The position numbers and the translations under genes were made by a program. 64,000 bases of DNA from CBDDBH01 sp965225625. GTDB lineage: Bacteria > Pseudomonadota > Gammaproteobacteria > JADZEE01. The DNA lies in assembly GCA_965225625.1 (NCBI GenBank), contig CBDDBH010000026.1, positions 108,620 to 172,619 on the forward strand, read 5' to 3'. The notes under the pieces were generated by a model, which was given only the letters and a program-made list of their open reading frames with translations, had not been told where the DNA came from and did no database searches. How positions within the stretch are numbered: position 1 is the stretch's first letter; each line of letters opens with the position of its first letter. Positions 1 through 10,296 of this stretch are shown piece by piece.

Positions 1-27
1 TATTGTCCCTTTGCTTTGCTTTGCGCC

Positions 28-876
28 TTAGTTGTCAAAGAAATCGAGCACCGCCCGCTCGAATCCCTTCTGATGCTCAACCTGAGCCCAATGGCCGCAG
101 CGCTGAAAAATCACCATGTACGCATTCTGGAATTTTTTGAGCATCTGCAGGCCGACCTCCAGCGCGCCGCCCTTATCCTCCTGCCCCCAGATTAACAGCG
201 TCGGGCACGCGATTTTCTCGAGCTCGGGGTAAAGATCCCGGCGCGGCAAACTCAGCAAACGCATTTGACCAGGATCGCGACTCGCCTCTAGACGTTCAGC
301 CAGCGTTTCATCGCTTACCCATGAGGAATCGTAGAGCAAACTTTCAACCAGACGTCGCATTTTCTCCAGCGTCGGCCCCTCGCCGGCGTAATACTTGATG
401 ATGTTGTTCAACGCCTCTTGCGGCTGCGGTTGGATCACGATGCCGGCTGACGTTGGCTGACTGCCTATCAGTACCACATGTTTTGTGCGCGCCGGATTAT
501 GCAATTCCAACCCTAACGCTGCCTGTCCACCGAGTGAGTTACCGATGATGTCCACCGGGCCGTCAATCTTCAATGCGGTGAGGAATCCATCAAGTAGGCG
601 TCCGATGAAATCGAAAAAATCTTCAGTCGAGCCATCGGGAAATCCCGATTTGCTGTAGCCCGGCATGTCCAGCATCAGCATTCGCCGTGTTGCCGCTATC
701 GCCGGGATGTTCTGTTTGAAATTGCTCCATGCACTCGCGCCAGGACCGCCGCCATGCAGACAAAGCACAACATCGCCGCTGCCCACGTCGTTGTAATGCA
801 GCTTAATCCCCTCGACTTCGATGTGGCGGCTAGTAGAGGCTTCTGTCACGTCCGTCAAATTCTCGCCATTCGCCAT
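28..876 (-). CDS. Alpha/beta hydrolase of the meta-cleavage-product hydrolase type
   Basis: 282 aa, the usual length for the BphD/HsaD/MhpC group of C-C bond hydrolases. An HGGGPGASAW oxyanion-hole loop lies near residues 41-50, the nucleophile elbow GNSLGG puts the serine at residue 114, an acidic residue sits in WGQEDK, and the histidine is in CGHWAQ near the C-terminus, so the Ser-Asp-His triad looks complete. The HGGGPG loop is typical of enzymes that cleave vinylogous 1,5-diketones from aromatic ring fission. It is the last gene of a minus-strand group with the MBL and molybdopterin enzymes. The family is well supported; the substrate is inferred only, and another ester or C-C bond is possible. 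Confidence 0.85.
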   Translation of the reverse strand: MANGENLTDVTEASTSRHIEVEGIKLHYNDVGSGDVVLCLHGGGPGASAWSNFKQNIPAIAATRRMLMLDMPGYSKSGFPDGSTEDFFDFIGRLLDGFLTALKIDGPVDIIGNSLGGQAALGLELHNPARTKHVVLIGSQPTSAGIVIQPQPQEALNNIIKYYAGEGPTLEKMRRLVESLLYDSSWVSDETLAERLEASRDPGQMRLLSLPRRDLYPELEKIACPTLLIWGQEDKGGALEVGLQMLKKFQNAYMVIFQRCGHWAQVEHQKGFERAVLDFFDN

Positions 877-993
877 GTCTGTTCTCCTTGTTTTGTCGCG
901 TTTCTAAAGTCATCGCTGAAACGCCGGGCGGTCCCGGATTTTACCCGCTTGAGTCTATATGCGTTAGTGATACTGAACTGATGAAGGAAAAAT

Positions 994-1970
994 TCAGGGA
1001 GAAAACTCGGAGGCAATCCCGTGATGGTGGTTATAAATCCACTGCAGGTTGTGCTGATGAATCGCTCTATAGGGTTCGTAGAGGTGTACCCAGCCCTTGG
1101 CAACCGACTCGCGTATGTAGTCCTCCATCTTCCCGTCCAGGTAGTTTTCGTGGGTGACATTGGCCCGCATGGTCGTGATGTAATCGATGGTCGCGGTTAT
1201 CAGGGATTTACCATAACCACCCTGCGCAATGACCTCGGGATCGCCATGATTGGGGTAAATCCTCATGATCTTCCAGTTATTGATTTTCTCGAGATTCTCA
1301 AGGTGCTGCGGCAGATCCCCGGCTTCGCCGATAAACGTCAAGCTGTCTTCCAATGCATCGCCCGCAAACATTATCTGCTCTGAAGGTATATACAGCAGAT
1401 TCGTGTCTGCGCTGTGTATGTTGATGTTATGCAGTTCCAGTCTCAGCTCACCGAGGTAAATGTCCGCTCTGTCCTCGAAGCTAATATTCGGCAAGCGTAA
1501 CGATTCAATCGCGGGGGGCCCCATAAGGCACCCGTCCTGATGGCCTGCGCATTTTCGTGTAACGCTGCCTGGGTTAACACCGTTGCGATGATCGGGCTAT
1601 GCGCATACACGTCATTACCGGCAACATGATCCAGATGCCAATGACTCAGCACCACGGTGAAACGTTTGATGCCGATTTTTTCGAGATGCGCACGCACCCA
1701 CTGGGCCTGAGCGCGAGAAGTAAAGGTGTCATAAACCACAGCGTGCTCGCCTTGATAAATCGCATAGCTCGCGACCCCCAGATCCATTGCACCGAGCTCA
1801 ACCCAGTTTTTCGCAGCGCCTGCGGATTTTTGATTGGGCTCGCGCCCGGTATAAAAGGCCAGAATGTGATCATTTATCTCGATGACGCGTATGGTCGACT
1901 GCGCCTGTGCGTCAGCGTGACCGACTGCGAGAACCACAAATAGCGTTGCAAAAAACAGAGGTGTTCTCAA
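994..1970 (-). CDS. MBL-fold metallo-hydrolase, secreted, split by one frameshift
   Basis: The N-terminal part has the zinc motif HWHLDH and the C-terminal part continues the fold (FAGDALED, then YPNHGD), but the halves are in different frames. They meet near 1515-1525, where a run of six G and four C suggests an indel. I start the gene at the TTG at 1970: GAGGAG lies just upstream and the product then begins MRTPLFFATLFVVL, a clean signal peptide ending near ADA-QA. Total length would be about 325 aa. It follows the molybdopterin oxidoreductase by 17 bases, so they are probably cotranscribed. The reaction is unknown; this family includes lactonases, glyoxalases and quinoprotein relay-like proteins. 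Confidence 0.75.
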
Positions 1971-1987
1971 CGGTTCGCTCCTCGCAG

Positions 1988-4239
1988 TCAGACGCGCTCG
2001 ATGCTGGCCGGCACGTTCTTGTGCCAAGGGGTTCCGGCAAACCAATCGCGGTCGCCTGCGGCAGTCAGCTCATTGGGTGCTGCACCTATGCGCTTCTGAC
2101 CATTACGATTGTCGAGTCCGAAACCGTTGGGCAGGGACACATGCCCGACTTGCATACGCGCCGACACCTCGACGAGGACTTCGGCGCTGCCGCTGCGCGT
2201 GGAGACCCTGGCCCGGTCGCCACTCGCAACCCCAACGCGAGCCGCATCCAGCGGACTGATCCTCAGTGCGCCTTCGCCATCCTTTTTGCGCCAGGCGGGC
2301 GTACGCAGCACGGTATTCGCCGTGTAGGAACGTCGCTCGCCGGCCGACAGCGTGAATGGAAATTCGTCGCTGTTTAAGCGTTGAGGTCCACTCTGCAGAG
2401 CCTCCAGATGCGGTAACAACTCCGGGATCGTCATCTGGATCCGTTGCTCGGGTGTCTTAACACGCTGCCACGAGGATTCGTAATCATCGATGGAGAAAAT
2501 GAAACCACGTGGGCTGCTGGTAATCCGATCGAAAAGTTCCTCACCCAACACTGGGCCTTCGCCTACGATGCCGGCGCGGCGAATCGATTCGGCACCGTGC
2601 TGCGCGAAGTAATGCGCGACACTCCACAGAGCCGCGCTACTCTCACACCCTTCCGGTAACGTGGGTCCCAGCGCCCGATACAACACTAACGGTAACACGC
2701 GATTTAGAGACGGGTCTTGCTGCAACGCCTCCTGTATTGCAAAGGCAAATGCCGTTCGTCCTTCGGTACGCGCAACTTTAGCGAGCGCTTCAACGACACT
2801 TGGCATCGCGCCCAGCGCTTCCACCAAACGGCAATGGATTTCGGCCTCGGGTAAAACATCCGCGTCCGGCGGTGGTGACAGTATGGGATGGCGCAGATGA
2901 AAATGATTGGCCGGAACTTCAAAATTGAAAAAAGTCGCTTCGGCTTTCTCGTATTGCGTTGGTGTTGGCAGCACGTAATCCGCATGTCGAGCGGTCTCGG
3001 TCAACGCGATGTCGATTACAACGACGAGTTCCAGCGCTGCCAGCGCTTCGACGAAGCGCCGACTGTCGGCCAAGGAATGTGCCGGATTGGCGGTTTCCCC
3101 CAGCATGGCGCGAAACCGTTGCGGATGATCGGTGAGAATTTCGTCAGCGATGGCGTTGCACGGTACCAGGCCGCCTAATAGCGGCATATCAGTCACCGGC
3201 GTACGGCGGGGCAGACTCGTATCGAGCTCATGAGGGGACGAATCATGTTTGGAATGAACTGCGTACCCTTGCGGCCGAAACTTCCCGTCAGCAGCCACAG
3301 CAGGCGGTGAAGATAACTGACCAGCGTCGAATGCCGATTCATCTGAGTACCGAGGTCTTCGTAAAACGCGACGCTTTCGGCACTCGCCAGCCGTTGGGCC
3401 AGCTCACGGATCTGTGTCTGCGGAACCCCGGCGTGGTCACAGTACTCTGCAATGTTAACCTTTTTCAGTGCCGCCAACACCGGATCCATCCCTTCGGTAT
3501 GTTGCTCCAACCACGCCTGTTTATGCAGTCCATCCTGCACCAACACACCGAGCAAAGCGCCTAGCGCCCAGGCATCGGTTCCTGGTTTGACTCGCACATG
3601 GATATCCGCGATTTCTGCCGTTTCGCTGACCCGCGGATCGAAAACCACGAGTGTGCGATTCGGATCCTTGGCGATCTCCTTAACCGTTACACGTGCGCGC
3701 TGTACACCATGCGATTGCATGGGATTTTTGCCGAGAAATACGGCAACCTCGCAATGCTCAAAATCGCCGGTACGCGCATAAGCGCCGAACATGCGTGACG
3801 CAACCCATCCTTCGCCGGTCTTTTCTTGTGCCAGCGCATTGGACCGATACCGGCCCCCCAGCGCCGCCATGGTCGACATGCCGTAAGCGCCAGGCAGGTG
3901 ATTGCCCTGGCCACCGCCGCCGTAATAAAAGACCTTGTCGCCACCGTAGTTATCTCGAATGGCGCCGAGTTTTTGCGCAATCTCGTTGATCGCAACTGTC
4001 CATTCGATTTCTTCAAAGCTGCCATCGGCTTTGCGCCGTAACGGGCGCTTAACGCGATCGATTCCGTTCTGATAGTGATTGATTTGCGTGCTTTTCTGAC
4101 ATAGGTAGCCCTTGGATGCCGGGTGTGCTTTGTCACCGCGGATCTTGTCGATGGTTCGACCGTCTTCGCCGCCGAGCTTAACCTCGATACCACAGTTGTT
4201 TTCACACAATACACATGCCGTGGGGTGCCAATCAGACAT
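1988..4239 (-). CDS. Molybdopterin oxidoreductase, DMSO reductase family, frameshifted
   Basis: About 750 aa in two frames. The N-terminus has the [4Fe-4S] pattern CVLCENNC with a fourth Cys in GYLCQK, followed by molybdopterin-binding segments (GKNPMQSHG, VVFDPR). The C-terminus carries the molybdopterin dinucleotide-binding domain, with ARHADYVLPTP and ending GDRDWFAGTPWHKNVP. The frame changes near 3235 at a CCCC run, with conserved sequence on both sides. At the position where FdhF-type enzymes carry the Mo-ligating Cys/Sec, I see SNALAQEKTGEGWV, with no obvious Cys, Ser or Asp ligand. There is no signal peptide or Tat motif, so it is probably cytoplasmic. The MFS transporter diverges upstream. 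Substrate unknown. Confidence 0.8.
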
Positions 4240-4317
4240 GGGTTGCTTGCCTTGCTATGGAGATCTCTGCATGTCATCGTGCAGTAGCGAACGAGCCATT
4301 ACAATAAGGAACCTGCC

Positions 4318-5655
4318 GTGTCATCTGCAGCCGCGAGCCAAGCCCGCCGGATCAATATCCCGGAGGTGATTGACAACAGCCCCGTCAGCACCTTTCAAAT
4401 GCGCATCGCACTGATTTGTTTCTGCGTTGCCGTCATCGAGGGTTTCGATACTCAGGCGATGGGCTTCGTCGGGCCCGTGATCATCAAACAATTCGACGTG
4501 CCGCCCGCACGCATGGGAGCGGTGTTTTCGGCCAGTCTGTTCGGACTGATGCTGGGCGCATCCGCGCTCAGTTTGCTCGCCGATCGGATTGGCAGAAAAT
4601 CCGTAATTATCCTGTCGTGCGTCATCACGGGCGTTTTTGCGTTACTCACGACCACCGCAACGAGCGCCAACGAGCTGGTGGGCTACCGGTTGCTGACCGG
4701 CATAGGGATCGGCGGCACGATGCCCAACTTGTACGCCGTCACGGGCGAATACTCGCCCGCCCGTAAACGGGCCTTTCTGACCACCGCCATGTTCATTGGA
4801 TTCCCGTGCGGCAGCATGATCGGCGGTTTTATCAGCCCTGCACTTATTGAGGCATTCGGCTGGTCGTCGGTATTTTTTGTCGGCGGCGTCACGCCATTGG
4901 CATTGGCATTTTTGCTGCTCTATTTTCTCCCGGAATCGATCCGTTTTCTGACCTTGAGAGATCCCGGCTCGCAGAGAATCGCCGAAATGCTGGAAAAAAT
5001 CACGGCCGCTTATACCCGGCAAGCAGGCGACGAGTTTTTTCTGGGCGACGCGGCTGCGGGTCGAAAAGCCTCACCGATTGCGTTGTTCGCCGACCAGCGC
5101 AGCGTTGCAACGATACTTTTGTGGACGACCTTCTTCGGATCACTACTCACTATGTATGTATTGATGAGCTGGATGCCGACCATCCTGCATGCGCGCGGTT
5201 TTTCGCTGACTACCTCGATAGTGTCAATGTCGGCGTTCAACGGTGCCGGAATGGTCGGTGGCTTAGTGCTGGCCTACGCGATCGACCGTTTGGGTCCGAC
5301 ACATTGGGTTGCGGTATCGTTCATCGGCGCCGGGATTTTTGTCGCTGCCATTGGCCAGAGCGGCGACAGCGCCACCGTTACGCTGTTGTTCGCGCTGCTG
5401 GCCGGTTTCTGCCTGACCGGCAACCAGTTTGCCATCAACGCTTACGCTGTTAATTACTACCCGACGTTCATTCGCGCTACTGGTGTCGGTTGGTGCCTTG
5501 CCGTGGGCAGGATTGGCGCGGTCGTCGGTCCACTCGTCATCGGCGCCGTACTCGCGCTCGGTTGGGGCCAGTCGACGTTGTTTCTGATTTCCTCGCTACC
5601 GATGTTCCTATGCGCAGTGACGGCGTACTTCTACGTGCGCCACATTCGCCGCTAA
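4318..5655 (+). CDS. MFS transporter, aromatic acid:H+ symporter-like
   Basis: 445 aa inner-membrane protein with about twelve hydrophobic segments. GFDTQAMGFVGPVI in the first helix matches the aromatic-acid symporter group (PcaK/BenK/MhpT type: GYD/GFD then an acidic residue). The loop 2-3 motif LADRIGRKSV is typical MFS. The start is GTG at 4318, with TAAGGA about 8 bases upstream. It diverges from the molybdopterin oxidoreductase and ends 11 bases before the convergent flavoprotein gene. It probably imports an aromatic or related carboxylate for the neighbouring enzymes; this is inference. Confidence 0.85.
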   Translation: MSSAAASQARRINIPEVIDNSPVSTFQMRIALICFCVAVIEGFDTQAMGFVGPVIIKQFDVPPARMGAVFSASLFGLMLGASALSLLADRIGRKSVIILSCVITGVFALLTTTATSANELVGYRLLTGIGIGGTMPNLYAVTGEYSPARKRAFLTTAMFIGFPCGSMIGGFISPALIEAFGWSSVFFVGGVTPLALAFLLLYFLPESIRFLTLRDPGSQRIAEMLEKITAAYTRQAGDEFFLGDAAAGRKASPIALFADQRSVATILLWTTFFGSLLTMYVLMSWMPTILHARGFSLTTSIVSMSAFNGAGMVGGLVLAYAIDRLGPTHWVAVSFIGAGIFVAAIGQSGDSATVTLLFALLAGFCLTGNQFAINAYAVNYYPTFIRATGVGWCLAVGRIGAVVGPLVIGAVLALGWGQSTLFLISSLPMFLCAVTAYFYVRHIRR

Positions 5656-5665
5656 TCGCGGCGCG

Positions 5666-7735
5666 TCAACTCGGCAACTTGTGCGGCCCGTCCTCCAGCA
5701 CGGCTAAGGCCACGGCCGGGTTGGGGCTATCGATCTCTCGCGCCAGGCGGTGGCCATCGAAAATGACGTCGGCAAACGTCCGCGGTGCAACACAGTCACC
5801 GATGCGGTAGACCGCGTCGATCATTTCCTCTTGCAACTTCTCCCGATCGGCCAGAAGCTGATGATACAGAGCGTCGTTCGACACCCGCTGTGTCACCAAT
5901 ACAACCGCGTCTGCTTTAAGTTCGCTGTGGCGTCCCAGCGCGTCCGTGGTGTGGATGACGCCGGGTTCCAGTGAATCGATTTGAGTGGAAGTTCTCCAGA
6001 CTATTCCTGTGTCGCGCAGGCGTTGGCGCAGCAAATTTCCTTCCAATGTGTCATCGGCCCACGGCGATACCGTGGACATCGACGTCACAATCTCGACTTC
6101 GAATCCCTCGAGTTTCAACTTCTCAGCCAGCACCGATGCCATAAAGTGCCCATCGGTATCGTAGATGACCACGCGCTGGCCGGGCGGACGTTTGCCTTGC
6201 AGAGCGATCTGCTCCGGGGTCAGGACGTGCTCCAAACTGGCATCGGCCCCGGGGATGGGCTCGTGGGTGCTGAAGTTGATTCCGTTAGTCGCCCAGGTGG
6301 AACCGGTCGCGACAACGACAAATTCGGCGCCATAGTCGAGTACGTCCTCGAGCTTCAATGACGTCTCGAGTATCAGTTCGACGTTCTTGGCTTTCTCCAG
6401 TTGGATCTTCCGATAGTCGATGGCGCGGCCCCACTCGCCTAGCGTCGGCAACGCCGATATCCAATGCAGTGAACCGCCCAGATCCGCCCCGGCGTCAATC
6501 AGGTGGACACAGCGCATACCCCGCCTGGCCAAAATCAGCGCGCATTCCATCCCCGCCGGCCCGGCACCGATAACCAAGACGTCGTTGTCAGCGTTTTTCG
6601 CTGGAGTGACAATTTCAGGGTGCCAGCTCCGCCGGTATTCTTCGCCGACCGTGGGATTCTGGAAACAGGTAAGCTGCATCTGATACATGGACGCGATACA
6701 CAGGTTGGAACCGGTGCATTCGCGGATCTCGTCGTAGCGCCCCTCTTCTATTTTCTTGGGAAGAAACGGATCTGCGATCCGCGGACGCGCACCACCAATA
6801 AGATCCCATACGCCGCTGCGTATGATCTCAGCCATGCGGTCAGGATCGGTGAGACGGCCAACGCCCACTATCGGCTTGGCGGTAACATCGCGGACCCGCC
6901 CCGACCACTCGAGCTGCCAGCCCTCGGGGAAAAATCGCGACGAGCCTGAGTCCTTCTCCCAGGCGGCACCAACGGTAACGTCCCAAAGATCAACCAGCGG
7001 ATCGGCCATCTGGATGAACTGCAATGTCTCCTCCAACGAGATCCCAACCTCGCTGAGACCGGCCGCCGCCAGGCGCGTCGATAAAATGCAGTCATCGCCC
7101 ACCGCCTCACGGATCAGCTGCAACGATTCGAGCCAGAAGCGCGCGCGATTTTCCAGCGACCCGCCGTAATTATCTGTACGTTTGTTATAAAACGGCGAAA
7201 GGAACTGCGCAGGCAAATAACTAAACGCGCCATACAGACAGACAATATCGAATCCCGCCTGCTTTGACATTGCCGCCGCACGCGCAAGTTCGGTTTGCAG
7301 GTACCTGATGTCATCGAGTTCCATCGCCTTCGGCGTAACGTAGGGTCGCCGCCAGCTTGCGATCTGCGACGGGCCGAGCGTGGCCAGGCGCGAGATCTTG
7401 TTGGGAGAGTCAGCACCCACATGCGCCAGTTCAATGCCAGCAAGTGCGCCGTTCTCCTGGATCCCCTCGCACTGGTATTGCAGCCGTCGCCGGTCGCTGT
7501 CGTCACACAAACGGTCTAAAGGATGATCGGCGATGTCGGCCGTAGCCGACGTCACGCCCAGGCATACTGCTGCCCAGCCCCCCTCGGCCTGAATGTTGCG
7601 GTGCTCGGCATGTGAGCGCGGGAACAACGCGCCTGAACCATAACCATACGGCACGCCATAGAATCGGTTGTGAAAGACCTTGCCGCCGATCTCAAGCGGC
7701 TCGAACAATATGTCGTGACTCGCGCGCCTTGCCAA
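5666..7735 (-). CDS. Trimethylamine-dehydrogenase-like FMN/Fe-S/FAD oxidoreductase
   Basis: 689 aa with an N-terminal Old Yellow Enzyme barrel (HDILFEPLEIGGK, NRFYGVPYG, FYNKRTDNYGGSLENR, GARPRIADPFLP), an Fe-S linker and a C-terminal FAD/ADP-binding half (VLVIGAGPAGMECALILARR). It resembles trimethylamine and histamine dehydrogenases along its length (GEEYRRSWHPE, PIPGADASL, LTPEQIAL). Key positions differ from TMADH as I recall it: NRFYGVPYGYGSG has no Cys for the 6-S-cysteinyl FMN, YGAFSYLP has Phe where TMADH has the active-site His, and ECTGSNLC has Ser at the second Cys of the cluster motif. A non-TMA substrate is likely. 17 bases downstream of the TIGR02444 gene. Confidence 0.85.
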   Translation of the reverse strand: MARRASHDILFEPLEIGGKVFHNRFYGVPYGYGSGALFPRSHAEHRNIQAEGGWAAVCLGVTSATADIADHPLDRLCDDSDRRRLQYQCEGIQENGALAGIELAHVGADSPNKISRLATLGPSQIASWRRPYVTPKAMELDDIRYLQTELARAAAMSKQAGFDIVCLYGAFSYLPAQFLSPFYNKRTDNYGGSLENRARFWLESLQLIREAVGDDCILSTRLAAAGLSEVGISLEETLQFIQMADPLVDLWDVTVGAAWEKDSGSSRFFPEGWQLEWSGRVRDVTAKPIVGVGRLTDPDRMAEIIRSGVWDLIGGARPRIADPFLPKKIEEGRYDEIRECTGSNLCIASMYQMQLTCFQNPTVGEEYRRSWHPEIVTPAKNADNDVLVIGAGPAGMECALILARRGMRCVHLIDAGADLGGSLHWISALPTLGEWGRAIDYRKIQLEKAKNVELILETSLKLEDVLDYGAEFVVVATGSTWATNGINFSTHEPIPGADASLEHVLTPEQIALQGKRPPGQRVVIYDTDGHFMASVLAEKLKLEGFEVEIVTSMSTVSPWADDTLEGNLLRQRLRDTGIVWRTSTQIDSLEPGVIHTTDALGRHSELKADAVVLVTQRVSNDALYHQLLADREKLQEEMIDAVYRIGDCVAPRTFADVIFDGHRLAREIDSPNPAVALAVLEDGPHKLPS

Positions 7736-7752
7736 TGGTTGTTACCTCGTTG

Positions 7753-8319
7753 TCATGGTCGTTGTGACACAGTAGCCAGCTGTTCTCGGATCTCGAACTC
7801 GTTACTCGCGGGCAATGTGCCGCACAACAAGCTGACCAGGTGATCGCGGTCGCTGGCATCAGTTTCGATCGCACGCGCCGCAAAATAAGTCCGCAAATTT
7901 GCGACGGCATTGGTCACTGCGCTTGTAACCCCGGCGGCCGCTGCCGGCGCCATGGACTCGAGGATATCCTGCGTCACCTGCTCGGACTGTATTTCCGCTC
8001 CCAGCACTTTGCCCCTTACATCCGCCGCGCCTGCGAGCGCCCACAGCGCGGGCGTAGCTTTAATATCGGACCGTATCGAACGCAGTTTGATTGTGACCTC
8101 GCGACGCCAGGCATCGATGGCCGCATCGGCGCAGCGCACGTCATCGGCACTCAAAACGCCACGGCCGCTCGCCGCGATCCAGCAGCAGTAAAACATCACG
8201 TTGACGTCAGCATTGCGTTGATCCTGAAGTGCAATAACAGCACTTTGCACACCTTCGCGACCGTAACATTCAAGGGTGAATTGCCAGAACTCACCCGTTT
8301 CAGGTTGTGCTTCGCTCAT
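7753..8319 (-). CDS. TIGR02444 family protein
   Basis: 188 aa. The N-terminus FWQFTLECYGREGVQSAVIA followed by LQDQRNADVNVMFYCCWIA is the signature of the TIGR02444/DUF2390 family, small proteins found in many gamma- and alphaproteobacteria and of unknown function. There is no signal peptide. The C-terminal third is Ala-rich. It lies directly upstream of the flavoprotein on the same strand, which may be chance. Family confident, role unknown. Confidence 0.8.
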   Translation of the reverse strand: MSEAQPETGEFWQFTLECYGREGVQSAVIALQDQRNADVNVMFYCCWIAASGRGVLSADDVRCADAAIDAWRREVTIKLRSIRSDIKATPALWALAGAADVRGKVLGAEIQSEQVTQDILESMAPAAAAGVTSAVTNAVANLRTYFAARAIETDASDRDHLVSLLCGTLPASNEFEIREQLATVSQRP

Positions 8320-8464
8320 TGACGCCTCCGTTTAGAAATGGATCCATACCACAACACGGCGAATTGTGTTGGTGTTTCGGGGAATTGTCGATTCGTAGTC
8401 CCACTCCCATGCAAGCGAAGGGCGCCGACAAATATTTAGTACAAACCTCTGTAAGATTAGCAAT

Positions 8465-9703
8465 GTGAGTCCGAATATACCTAGACCAGGGGATGGTTTA
8501 ACCAAGCGGCAACCGTAAGCGGCCTTATTTATCTGGCTACTGGCTCTTGCAGTCATCCGGCATCACACCGGTTCGGTACGCGAAATCGCCGCGTACTGGT
8601 TACAGTTTAATCCGGTGCAGACACCGGGTGTGGTAATTGCGTGCGTTGTCGCTTTATTGGCCGCATGTTTCCCGTATCGATCCCGAATGGTAGGACTTCT
8701 CGCGCTGACCGAGACCATCGTCGTCGGACTGCCATGCCGTGGCTGCCAACGCATGCATTCATGGAAATGCTGATGTTCTTCGCCATTTTCGCGTGTTACC
8801 TACTGGCTTCAATCCGCCAGCGAACGCTCGACCCCGATATTGGCGCGACCTATCAAAACTATGCACCGTTTGGCCGGTGGTTGCTGATCATTATGTATTT
8901 TTTCGGCACCTTTCATAAGCTCAATCCGGTTTTTCTAAATCCCATTTCGAGTTGCGCAATTCCGTTTCTCGAAGGTTTACCCATACCGTTCTCGTGGCAG
9001 GCTCAAGCCTGGCTGCAATACACCGCCATCTATGGAACTGTAATCATTGAATTAGCCGCAATGTTGATGCTTCTCACGCGGCGATTTAAGTACTACGGCA
9101 TGCTCGTCGGCATGACCTTACATTTAGTCATTGGTATATCCGCGTACGGTACGCTAGCTCATTTTTCTACATTTGCACTTGCCTTGCATTGCCTGTTTCT
9201 GCCCGATGATGCATTTTCCCGATTTAACAAATCAGTGGTGATTTCGAGTAAATACAAGACTGCAAACACTTTGATTTTGGCCACGACGACGATCGTAATA
9301 TTGCAACTGTATATAGGGATGAACGCACGGTGGCTGCAGTTGAATCTGTTGTTCGGGCTTTATGCAGGCTTGTTCATGGCTTTCGTGCTGTTATTCGGGA
9401 AACTGCCAGCCGGGGGAGAGCGGCCGCGGCTGATGCCAAAAACCTGGATTGTAAATCTACTGTCGATTGCGTTTTTTATACACTGTTGCGGTCCTATACA
9501 GCGTGGATCCCTATTTCGCGACTTTGATGGAGCAAAATTTGGGCACCGTGCCATACAAATTCCAGGGTTATCTATTTGAGCGGCCGAAATTAATTTTGCC
9601 CATCGCGTTCAGTGTGAACGAGGAGATATACGAAATTGACTCGGTCGAAGATTTTCAGCAAGCGTACCGAGCGCTGGTCAGGCCACACAATTGGTTCGAG
9701 TGA
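8465..9703 (+). pseudogene. HTTM/vitamin-K-carboxylase-like membrane protein, disrupted
   Basis: Three reading frames together describe one multi-spanning membrane protein. From GTG 8465 an open frame hits TAA at 8516, continues as a hydrophobic segment (WLLALAVIRHH, then VVIACVVALLAACF), shifts frame near 8700-8740 into MPWLPTHAFMEMLMFFAIF with further helices and HLVIGISAYG, and shifts again at the TTTTTT run near 9471 into the tail (LYSVDPYFATLMEQNLG). HTTM-type proteins are often encoded beside DCC/DUF393 thiol-disulfide proteins, as here. Assignment to HTTM is tentative. Either a decayed gene or several indel errors; the TAA near the start would still need explaining. Confidence 0.5.
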
Positions 9704-9768
9704 TTTTATCTCGATTTCCGCCACTCAGATCTTGTACCGCCTACCGAGTGTAGACACTGAGAAACGAT

Positions 9769-10254
9769 TCACGCTTGCTGATTTCCCGGCGCTGCCCTCA
9801 GCAGCTTTTCTATAGTGACCAGATCTGGAACTGCGTCACCATCTTGCGGGTTCCGTAGCAAACAAACTTCGGATTGACCGAACCATCGGTACCGGTGCCG
9901 GCCGACAAAATCGTAGCAGTAGTCGCGTATTGCCTTCGGCACGAATTTCAAGATCGCCGCAAACCCGCGCCACCCTGTCGACAGTCTCTCCATAATCGCT
10001 AACCACGCCGTCGATTTAGTGGAAATGACGCTGCGCTCTACCAACAGGAAAGTCGACATATCGTCGGCTGGCAGACCAAAGTGAGTGCAAATCAAACGGC
10101 CTTGAGCACTCTGGAATGGCACAAAGAAAAACGAGTCTTGTTTGGCCTGATTACGGATGATGAAGTTGACCGAGCGATTGCACAGATAGCAAACCCCGTC
10201 GTACACCACGATGGGGCGCGCGCTCATGTCAGCCTGCGCGCTCACCGTCGTCAA
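9769..10254 (-). CDS. DCC-type (DUF393) thiol-disulfide oxidoreductase-like protein
   Basis: 161 aa. IVVYDGVCYLCNRSVNFI carries the DxxCxxC motif that defines DUF393/DCC proteins, a thioredoxin-like family. Further family marks are FFFVPFQS and the C-terminal RYRWFGQSEVCLL. DUF393 genes commonly sit beside HTTM membrane proteins; the neighbour at 8465-9703 fits, although the two genes here converge. Redox role inferred from the CxxC; no partner is known. Confidence 0.85.
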   Translation of the reverse strand: MTTVSAQADMSARPIVVYDGVCYLCNRSVNFIIRNQAKQDSFFFVPFQSAQGRLICTHFGLPADDMSTFLLVERSVISTKSTAWLAIMERLSTGWRGFAAILKFVPKAIRDYCYDFVGRHRYRWFGQSEVCLLRNPQDGDAVPDLVTIEKLLRAAPGNQQA

Positions 10255-10296
10255 TGTTTATCGCGGCGTTATGGTAATTGGGCGAACTTGCGACAT

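Noticed and set aside
8516..8518. Stop codon in the HTTM-like gene as a recoded codon
   Set aside because: It is TAA, not TGA, and no hairpin follows; a mutation or indel is simpler.
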